From DAIOHQ01 sp036744635 (GTDB lineage Bacteria; Planctomycetota; Phycisphaerae; Tepidisphaerales; Tepidisphaeraceae), in NCBI GenBank assembly GCA_036744635.1, contig DAIOHQ010000176.1, positions 1 to 10,734 on the forward strand: a DNA stretch of 10,734 nucleotides. The letters run 5' to 3'. Positions 6,169 to 10,734 of this stretch are shown here, one piece after another. The notes beneath the pieces are model-generated. The model saw only the letters and a list, made by a program, of their open reading frames with translations, did no database searches and was not told where the DNA came from. Position 1 is the first letter of the stretch; the number at the start of each line of letters is the position of its first letter. The position numbers and the translations under genes are program-made.

Positions 6169-7746
6169 ATGACGTTGCTGGACAACGAGATTGCGCGGCG
6201 GGAGGCGGGGGAGGGGGGACGGCTGCGGCTTCGCGCCACGCCGCTGCGGGTGCGCTGGAATTTCGACGAGCTGGTCACCAGCGACGGCCACCGCCTGCAA
6301 TGCACATTCACCTGCAGCGTTCGGGCGCTGGATGTGCCGACCGAGCTGCGCATGTTGGAGGAGACCTTCTTCGACGGGCGCTCGACGGTGACGGCGGAGG
6401 ATGCCGAAGCGCATTTTTCCACCGCGATGAAAGCCGCCGCCGAGCGGGTGGCGCGGACGCGGAACGTTGGAGAGCTGCTGGACGGCAGCGCCCGCGAGGC
6501 GATCGTCGCGGCGGTGCGCGACGCGGGGAAGGCAGTGGCCTTTTCCTGCGGGCTGGAGCTGCTGCCGCCGTTTCACCTGGAGCTGCAGAGCCCGAGTTTT
6601 CAGCGGCAACAGCTCGCGGCGAGCGAGCGAAAACTGACCGAGCAGCGCGATGCCACACAACTGGAGCATTTGCAGCGGTGCGCTGAGTTGTTGAAACAGT
6701 TTCAGGCGATTGGCCGCCATGCCCCGGAGCTGACGCCGGGGAAAGTGCTGGACCGGGTTGCACCCAAGGACCAGGGAATGATGCTGCAGTCGCTGCTGCT
6801 GGCGGCGGCGAAGGAGCGGCCGGTCCGCGCGGAGGCGGCGCTGTTCGCGGTGGCCGGGCCGTATCTGATTCGCATGGGCGATGCCGCCGCCGACCCGCAA
6901 TCCCCCCTGCTGATCCCCCTGCCGCCGACGCTGGGGCCTCTGCGCAGCGTGCAGGCGGCGGAGGTGGATGGCGCTGGGCGGCTGCTGGTCGGGGCGCAGA
7001 CGGGGGTGATGCTGGTGAATCCGCTCGACGCGCAGGCGGTGCAGTCCTACGCCGACCCGGAGATCACTTCGGCGATGGGGTTCAGCCGGGCGGTAGTGAG
7101 CGGGGGCGAAATCTGGGCCTGTCATGCCGACGGCGGCATCGTCGCCTGGGATCTGCAGCAGCCGGCCGCGCCGCGATTGGCAATGCGCGGCGGCCAGTTG
7201 CCGGCGAGCGCATCGGGGAAAGGGCCGCGGAATCTTCAGGTGCTGGATGACAAGCGCATGGCCTTCAGCATCGGGACGGCGGCGTTCGCGATGGGGCGCG
7301 ACGGGCGAATCGAGCAGTTGGGGGGCGATTCGCCGGCGGAGGTGGTGGCGATTGTGCCGGATGAGGAGCACGTGATCATCGTGCGCGAGGATGGGGAGCT
7401 GATGCGCTATCTGCGCTCATCGCTGGAGCTGGTGCAGCGCGTGCGCCGTTCGGGAAAAGTGAACGCGGCGGCGGCGCTTCCGTGGCTGGGGAGCCGGCGG
7501 CTGCTGTTGGCGACCGAGGAGGGGCCGATCTATTGCGTGGGCTTCGATGACCCGCTGCTGACGCAGTACAACAGCGCATACCGGTCGCTTCGCCTGGTGG
7601 CCGGGGCGGCCGACCGCGTCGCGGCCATCTCTTCCGACCGCCAGCGCCTGATCGTCTGGAACGCCTGGGATGGGAGCAAGCCTGCGGCGGAGTTCTATCT
7701 CGCCGGCCTGGCCAGGCACCGCATCGCGGATGTGGATTTCCTTTGA
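6169..7746 (+). CDS. SPFH/band-7-like domain protein with C-terminal probable beta-propeller
   Basis: A 525-residue protein that I do not recognise as a named family. Residues about 18-145 follow the layout of an SPFH (stomatin/prohibitin/flotillin, band 7) domain: paired strands with the TSDGHRLQCTFTCSVRALD step (cf. T-x-DG-v), then helices containing RNVGELLDGSAREAIVAAV and the GLELLPPFHLELQSPSFQ ending. A charged helix at about 145-185 is probably coiled coil. Residues about 225-525 are rich in short beta-strand repeats with WD/DG turns, for example WACHADGGIVAWDL and DRQRLIVWNAWDG, as in a beta-propeller. There is no signal peptide or transmembrane segment, unlike membrane-anchored SPFH proteins, so a soluble or peripheral scaffold is more likely. 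It follows the antiporter by 66 bp but has its own promoter-like sequence. A role in assembling a complex is inference. The SPFH call is moderate and the propeller call likely. Confidence 0.6.
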   Translation: MTLLDNEIARREAGEGGRLRLRATPLRVRWNFDELVTSDGHRLQCTFTCSVRALDVPTELRMLEETFFDGRSTVTAEDAEAHFSTAMKAAAERVARTRNVGELLDGSAREAIVAAVRDAGKAVAFSCGLELLPPFHLELQSPSFQRQQLAASERKLTEQRDATQLEHLQRCAELLKQFQAIGRHAPELTPGKVLDRVAPKDQGMMLQSLLLAAAKERPVRAEAALFAVAGPYLIRMGDAAADPQSPLLIPLPPTLGPLRSVQAAEVDGAGRLLVGAQTGVMLVNPLDAQAVQSYADPEITSAMGFSRAVVSGGEIWACHADGGIVAWDLQQPAAPRLAMRGGQLPASASGKGPRNLQVLDDKRMAFSIGTAAFAMGRDGRIEQLGGDSPAEVVAIVPDEEHVIIVREDGELMRYLRSSLELVQRVRRSGKVNAAAALPWLGSRRLLLATEEGPIYCVGFDDPLLTQYNSAYRSLRLVAGAADRVAAISSDRQRLIVWNAWDGSKPAAEFYLAGLARHRIADVDFL

Positions 7747-7754
7747 CGAATCAA

Positions 7755-7770
7755 TCGGGCACGTGCCCGA
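7755..7770. repeat. 16-bp perfect palindrome after the SPFH gene
   Basis: TCGGGCACGTGCCCGA is a perfect palindrome beginning 8 bp after the stop codon. No T run follows, so it is a poor intrinsic terminator. It could act as an RNA hairpin with limited loop or as a binding site for a dimeric protein. Confidence 0.45.
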
Positions 7771-7786
7771 CGCCTCAATGAAGCCC

Positions 7787-7844
7787 TGTAGGGTGGGCGT
7801 ACTCGCCCACCATCCGAGCGGTGGGCGAGTACGCCCACCCTGCA
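7787..7844. repeat. Palindromic interspersed repeat (GTGGGCGTACTCGCCCAC type)
   Basis: The arms 7787-7811 and 7820-7844 are inverted repeats matching at 24 of 25 positions around an 8-nt loop. Each arm contains its own smaller palindrome, GGTGGGCG...CGCCCACC, so a cruciform or double hairpin is possible. Weaker inverted similarity continues outward (TCAAT plus GAAGC on both sides). It fills the gap between the SPFH gene and the regulator and could also block read-through between them. Confidence 0.75.
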
Positions 7845-7869
7845 AGCTTCGCAATTGACCAGCGCCGGC

Positions 7870-7898
7870 TTGCATTTTAGCCAATGCCTTCATACAAT
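7870..7898 (+). promoter_or_regulatory. Promoter of the GbsR-type regulator operon
   Basis: TTGCAT (7870-7875) and TACAAT (7893-7898) are separated by exactly 17 bp, close to the sigma-70 consensus. Transcription should begin near 7905, inside the inverted repeat at 7898-7913. A bound dimer would therefore block initiation. Confidence 0.6.
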
Positions 7899-7913
7899 TC
7901 AGTCCTGACAGAA
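7898..7913. promoter_or_regulatory. Proposed operator 1, TTCAGTcctgACAGAA
   Basis: A 16-bp inverted repeat with 6-bp half-sites and a 4-bp spacer, with one mismatch between half-sites. It covers the predicted transcription start of the regulator gene and recurs before the first DUF2071 gene at 8485-8500. The right side of the two sites is similar beyond the repeat (7908-7920 against 8495-8507, 11 of 13). The regulator encoded directly downstream is the obvious candidate to bind it (inference). Confidence 0.55.
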
Positions 7914-7921
7914 AGATCAGT

Positions 7922-8461
7922 ATGGTCGACTTATCATCCAGCATGAAGAAGTTCATCCTGCACTGGGGGGAGATGGGGACGCGCTGGGGGATCAACCGCA
8001 CGGTGGCGCAGATCCACGCCCTGCTGTTCATCTCCCCCGCCCCGCTGAACGCCGAGGAGATCGCCGAGATTCTCTCGGTGGCCCGTTCCAACGTCAGCAC
8101 CAGCCTGCGCGAATTGCAGGGGTGGGGAGTGATCCGCATCGTCCACGTGCTCGGCGACCGCCGCGACCATTTCGAGTCGATCAAGGATGTCTGGGAGCTG
8201 TTCCGCCAGGTGATGGATGAGCGCAAGCGCCGCGAGTGCGACCCGACGCTCGCCCTGCTGCGCGAGTGCGTCGCCGAGGCCGAAAAAGGCGGAGAGCACG
8301 ACCGCCACGCCCGCCAGAAGCTGCAGGAGCTGCTCGATTTCTTTCAGACCATGGGCGCCTGGTACGAACAGCTTCGCAAGCTGCCCACGCCGGCCTTGAT
8401 CAAGTTCGTGAAGATCGGCGACAAGATTCGCAAGCTGCTGGGGATCGGCGGCAGGACGTGA
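7922..8461 (+). CDS. GbsR/MarR-type winged-helix transcriptional regulator
   Basis: A 179-residue DNA-binding protein of the GbsR family, a branch of the MarR-like regulators known from choline/glycine-betaine control in Bacillus. The conserved block runs HWGEMGTRWGINRTVAQIHA (14-33), followed by the winged helix: helix-turn-helix LNAEEIAEILSVARSNVSTS (42-61), then LRELQGWGVIRIVHVLGDRRDHFE with the wing. Residues 90-175 form a helical dimerisation part rich in Arg and Glu. Conservation of the HTH is strong but does not reveal the ligand. Only a weak ribosome site (AGAAAG, 7910-7915) precedes the ATG. An in-frame ATG at 7943 is an alternative start. The gene opens a same-strand cluster with two DUF2071 genes, and operator-like repeats flank it on both sides, so autoregulation and control of the cluster are likely. 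No betaine or choline genes are nearby, so the signal is probably different. Confidence 0.9.
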   Translation: MVDLSSSMKKFILHWGEMGTRWGINRTVAQIHALLFISPAPLNAEEIAEILSVARSNVSTSLRELQGWGVIRIVHVLGDRRDHFESIKDVWELFRQVMDERKRRECDPTLALLRECVAEAEKGGEHDRHARQKLQELLDFFQTMGAWYEQLRKLPTPALIKFVKIGDKIRKLLGIGGRT

Positions 8462-8484
8462 GGCCTTTTCTTGGGTAACCATAT

Positions 8485-8500
8485 TTCTGTTTCGACAGAA
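8485..8500. promoter_or_regulatory. Proposed operator 2, TTCTGTttcgACAGAA
   Basis: A perfect inverted repeat with 6-bp half-sites and a 4-bp spacer, 24 bp after the regulator stop and 26 bp before the DUF2071 start. Same half-sites and spacing as operator 1. No clear -35/-10 pair is seen here (TTGGGT at 8471-8476 is a weak -35 candidate), so it may control an internal promoter or act as an elongation block. Confidence 0.55.
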
Positions 8501-8514
8501 TTATCAGAACTGCC

Positions 8515-8520
8515 AGGGAG
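8515..8520 (+). promoter_or_regulatory. Shine-Dalgarno that selects the DUF2071 start
   Basis: AGGGAG touches the first ATG (8521) but stands 6 nt before the second (8527). Only the second has a workable spacing, so the protein probably begins MTATLSN. Confidence 0.6.
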
Positions 8521-8526
8521 ATGAAC

Positions 8527-9939
8527 ATGACCGCCACGCTTTCCAACGCCCCACCTCCCGCCGCCGTCCAACAGGCCGACCAGCGGCTGCAGGCAGAAGG
8601 CGGCGCCGTGCTGCGGGCGGACTGGCGCGATGCGGCCTTCCTGCACTTTCGCGTCGATCCGGCGGCGCTGCAGCCGCTGGTGCCGTTCGCGCTCGATCTG
8701 CGCGATGGCTTGGCATACGTCTCGCTGGTGGCGTTCACCCAGCGCCGCCTGCGGCCGAAGGTGGCCGGCCGGCTGGCAGCGCTTCTCTGCCGACCCTTGG
8801 CGGATCACGCGTTTCTCAATCTGCGCACCTACGTCCGCGTACACGATGAGCCGGGAATTTATTTCCTGGCCGAATGGATCCCCAACGCCCTGGCCGCGTA
8901 TCTCGGGCCGCGCCTGTATGGATTGCCTTACCGGTTGGCGCAGGTGCGCTACGACATCGACGCCGCCGCCTATCGCGGAGACATTCGCGAAGGCGCCGAT
9001 GGACTGAGCTTTTCAGCCGACATTTCGGCGGCGCCCGCCGCCCCATCCGATAAAGCGCCGGCCGCCGACGATCCCGAGACGGAATTTCTGCTGGAGCGCT
9101 ATTCCGCCTTCACCCTCTGCCGCGGCATCACCCGCCGCTTCCGCATCCTGCATACCCCCTGGCCGCGGGTGCCCATAACCGCCACCTTCGACGACCTCAG
9201 CCTCCTGCGCCGCCAGGGAGATTGGACGCACGCGCTGGAATTCTGCTGTGCCCATTACTCCCCCGGCGTCAGCGACGTCGAGATCGGCCGACCCGTGAAG
9301 CTGTGCATTCCCACAGCAAGTTGCTCTGCTGAAATTCCCGAAGCGCTTCCGCTCTTTCCCCCTCTCCCGGTACTCCGGGAGAGGGTTGGGGTGAGGGCTC
9401 CGCGGGCTGCCGCAGAGGATTTCAGCAGAGCGACAGCAAGTGATGACTTCATGAACACCACACTCCCCGCCCCCACTCTGTCCGCCCGCACCCGCCTGCT
9501 GCTGGGAACCATCTCTTTCGCCGGCAGCGCCGCCTACGCTGCCAGCTTTCTCATCTCGTCTTCGAATCATCTCCGCCTCGCGACCACCATCGCCATCGCC
9601 GCCGGCATTTCCTGGCTCATCTTCGGCCTGCTTCTCCGGCGAATCGCCCGCGCCCCGCTCGGCCGACTCATCGATGCCTGCCTGATCACGCAGGCACTGG
9701 GCATCGGAATTCTGATGCTCTCGGTGGCCGCCAACCTGCTCCATATCCGCCACGCGATGCCGTTTCACCTGCTTGTCCTGGCCGCGGGCGACGGCGCGAT
9801 GGCCGCGGCATTCATTGCGCTCATGGGCCGGCTGAACATGAGCCGCCCTGCCGCCGCCGCGCTCTGGATCATCGGCCTCAATGGCCCCTTCGCGGCCATC
9901 CTGCTCCTCACCCACTTTCTGCTCGGAGGCCTGTCATGA
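8527..9939 (+). CDS. DUF2071 (YqjF-like) protein continuous with a five-helix membrane domain, carrying a 40-residue repeat-derived insert
   Basis: The 470-codon frame has three parts (numbering from 8521). Residues about 30-262 are a DUF2071/YqjF-type domain, a family likened to acetoacetate decarboxylase but without an established reaction. Typical pieces are VLRADWRDAAFLHFRVDP, NLRTYVRVHDEPGIYFL, EFLLERYSAFTLC and HTPWP, ending HYSPGVSDVEIGRP. Residues 268-307 are encoded by a palindromic repeat inserted in frame and have no family character. Residues 311-472, from an in-frame ATG at 9451, form a membrane domain of about five hydrophobic helices and could instead be a separate protein, although no good ribosome site precedes that ATG. 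Removing the 120-bp insert leaves the frame open, so the fusion does not depend on it. The stop overlaps the next start by ATGA. It probably acts at the cytoplasmic membrane in the same pathway as the next gene. Confidence 0.75.
   Translation: MTATLSNAPPPAAVQQADQRLQAEGGAVLRADWRDAAFLHFRVDPAALQPLVPFALDLRDGLAYVSLVAFTQRRLRPKVAGRLAALLCRPLADHAFLNLRTYVRVHDEPGIYFLAEWIPNALAAYLGPRLYGLPYRLAQVRYDIDAAAYRGDIREGADGLSFSADISAAPAAPSDKAPAADDPETEFLLERYSAFTLCRGITRRFRILHTPWPRVPITATFDDLSLLRRQGDWTHALEFCCAHYSPGVSDVEIGRPVKLCIPTASCSAEIPEALPLFPPLPVLRERVGVRAPRAAAEDFSRATASDDFMNTTLPAPTLSARTRLLLGTISFAGSAAYAASFLISSSNHLRLATTIAIAAGISWLIFGLLLRRIARAPLGRLIDACLITQALGIGILMLSVAANLLHIRHAMPFHLLVLAAGDGAMAAAFIALMGRLNMSRPAAAALWIIGLNGPFAAILLLTHFLLGGLS
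9313..9441. mobile_element. MITE-like palindromic insertion with 9-bp direct repeats, inside the DUF2071 frame
   Basis: ACAGCAAGT occurs at 9313-9321 and again at 9433-9441, as expected for a 9-bp target-site duplication. Between them the ends are inverted repeats: GCTCTGCTGAAAT (9323-9335) and its exact complement (9419-9431). The middle holds CCCTCTCCCGG (9360-9370) paired with 9375-9385 around a 4-nt loop, followed by TTGGGGTGAGGG. The same core makes up each half of the repeat at 1707-1871. The added length, insert plus one target copy (9322-9441), is 120 bp or 40 codons, with no in-frame stop. No transposase is encoded, so mobilisation must have come from elsewhere. Confidence 0.75.
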
Positions 9940-10655
9940 AAATCACCATGGTTGGCCGCCTCAGCGATTGCCTGCTGCTGGCCTATCGCACCCCGCTGGA
10001 TGCCATCGCCGGCCTGCTGCCGCCCGGCCTGTCGCCGGTCACCCACGGCGGCTACGCGTTCTGGAACGTCGTCGCCTGCCGCGTTGAAAAGATGCGCCCC
10101 GCCCACATCCCTCGCGCCTTTGGCATGAGCTACCATCACGTCGCCTATCGCCTTTACGTGCGCGCCGCAACCCGCGGCGGCGAGATCACAGGCCTCTATT
10201 TCCTCCGCAGCGATGCCGACAGCTCACTCATCAGCGCCGGCGGGAATCTCACGAGTGATTTTCGTTTCCATGGCTCGCAGATATCCCTCACCACCGACGC
10301 CCAGACGTTCAGCACGCGTGTCACCAGCAAGGATGCATCCGGCGACGCCGACATCCTCGCGACTTTGGCGAACGAAGCGCGCCTGGCCGCCGATTCCTGT
10401 TTCGCCAGCATCGAAGAGGCCAACCACCTGCTGAAATATCAGCCGTTCGGCCTCTCAGTACACAACAAGGTGCTGCACGTAGCCGAAGTCCTGCGCGACG
10501 AGAGTTGCTGGCGCGAATCCGCCGTCACCGTCGGCCCCTCACAATTTTCCTACCTCGACTCCCTCCATCAACACAACCTGCGCCTCGAGCGGGCGACGCG
10601 GGTGGATGCCATCGACTATCGCTGGCGGCTTGGCCGAAAGGAGCTGCTGCTATGA
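9936..10655 (+). CDS. DUF2071 domain protein (second copy)
   Basis: A 239-residue soluble protein of the DUF2071/YqjF-like, acetoacetate-decarboxylase-like class. The start is typical: LSDCLLLAYRTPLDAIAGLLPPGLSPVTHGGYAFWNVV, in which a helix leading to LLPPGL precedes a glycine-rich strand. YHHVAYRLYVRA and GLYFLRSDADS follow as further beta-strands, and the C-terminal LERATRVDAIDYRWRL is the closing strand. It differs strongly from the DUF2071 domain encoded just upstream, so the pair is a divergent duplication or two subunits rather than a recent copy. GGAGG (9925-9929) lies 6 nt before the ATG, which overlaps the previous stop codon as ATGA, so translation is likely coupled. Function is unknown; a small hydrophobic or keto-acid ligand is only a guess from the fold. 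Confidence 0.78.
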   Translation: MKITMVGRLSDCLLLAYRTPLDAIAGLLPPGLSPVTHGGYAFWNVVACRVEKMRPAHIPRAFGMSYHHVAYRLYVRAATRGGEITGLYFLRSDADSSLISAGGNLTSDFRFHGSQISLTTDAQTFSTRVTSKDASGDADILATLANEARLAADSCFASIEEANHLLKYQPFGLSVHNKVLHVAEVLRDESCWRESAVTVGPSQFSYLDSLHQHNLRLERATRVDAIDYRWRLGRKELLL

Positions 10656-10734
10656 TCCGCGTAATAGGTCCGTCTAGGTGCCACAGGTCGGCGTACTGGC
10701 AGACCTGTGTCTTACTGCGTCGCTACGCGGCACA
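10652..10734 (+). CDS. Start of a further overlapping reading frame, partial and possibly interrupted by a repeat
   Basis: An ATG at 10652 overlaps the previous stop as ATGA and has AAAGGAG (10637-10643) at 8 nt, the same arrangement as the preceding gene junction. The frame begins MIRVIG and stays open to the window end (27 full codons). After about six codons it enters a palindromic repeat, and the residues (PSRCHRSAYWQTC) no longer look like a protein core. Either a third operon gene was split here by the repeat, or the start is fortuitous. Confidence 0.35.
   Translation, partial: MIRVIGPSRCHRSAYWQTCVLLRRYAA
10682..10709. repeat. Palindromic repeat CACAGGTC...GACCTGTG
   Basis: CACAGGTC (10682-10689) is the exact reverse complement of 10702-10709, with a 12-nt loop. 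It looks like part of another interspersed repeat that may extend past the window: GTGCC lies just left of the hairpin (10679-10682) and GGCACA ends the window. Its position at the very start of the overlapping frame at 10652 is notable. Confidence 0.5.

Noticed and set aside
6109..7371. A 420-codon open frame on the minus strand opposite the SPFH gene.
   Set aside because: It is His/Arg/Pro-rich with no recognisable motif, as expected of an antisense shadow of a GC-rich gene. The plus strand has coherent domains.
10682..10709. Intrinsic terminator of the DUF2071 operon.
   Set aside because: The stem is only 8 bp with a 12-nt loop and no T run. It looks more like part of an interspersed repeat.

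Overview
The window looks like chromosomal DNA from a GC-rich planctomycete, most likely of the class Phycisphaerae (inference). The main reasons are a secreted protein carrying an N-terminal LEPR-XLL-type motif (LESRTLLS) ahead of DUF4214 repeats, a prepilin-type protein with the F-T-L-V-E-L-L-V-V-I-A-I-I start and a C-terminal DG-type motif seen in planctomycete prepilins, and many palindromic interspersed repeats in the gaps between genes. No phage, plasmid or transposase gene was found. Layout, left to right: a GNAT acetyltransferase (107-562); a prepilin-like gene broken by a frameshift (709-1579); a gene-poor stretch with a large hairpin repeat (1707-1871) and tRNA-Ser(GGA) (1946-2034); a remnant with two tandem 18-19 bp repeats that may be an insertion-sequence end (2086-2125); on the minus strand a secreted EXORDIUM-like putative metalloprotease with DUF4214 repeats (2202-3560) and a CE7/AXE1-type esterase (3714-4667); then, divergently and on the plus strand, a calcium/proton antiporter (4861-6102) and an unusual SPFH/band-7-like protein fused to a probable beta-propeller (6169-7746). 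The right third (7870-10734) is the most coherent unit: a GbsR-type winged-helix regulator, a DUF2071 protein continuous with a five-helix membrane domain, a second DUF2071 protein overlapping it by ATGA, and an overlapping start of a further reading frame that runs off the window. A 16-bp inverted repeat of form TTCWGTnnnnACAGAA lies at the start of transcription of the regulator gene and again just before the first DUF2071 gene. This suggests an autoregulated operon of unknown biochemical role. At least five differently built palindromic repeats occur: four fill intergenic or gene-start positions, and one sits inside a coding frame, where it has added exactly 120 bp (40 codons) bounded by a 9-bp direct repeat without breaking the frame. 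Three genes (esterase, antiporter, SPFH protein) have a -10-like hexamer 6-8 nt before the ATG and no Shine-Dalgarno sequence, which suggests leaderless transcripts. Other genes (acetyltransferase, both DUF2071 genes) have clear Shine-Dalgarno sequences.
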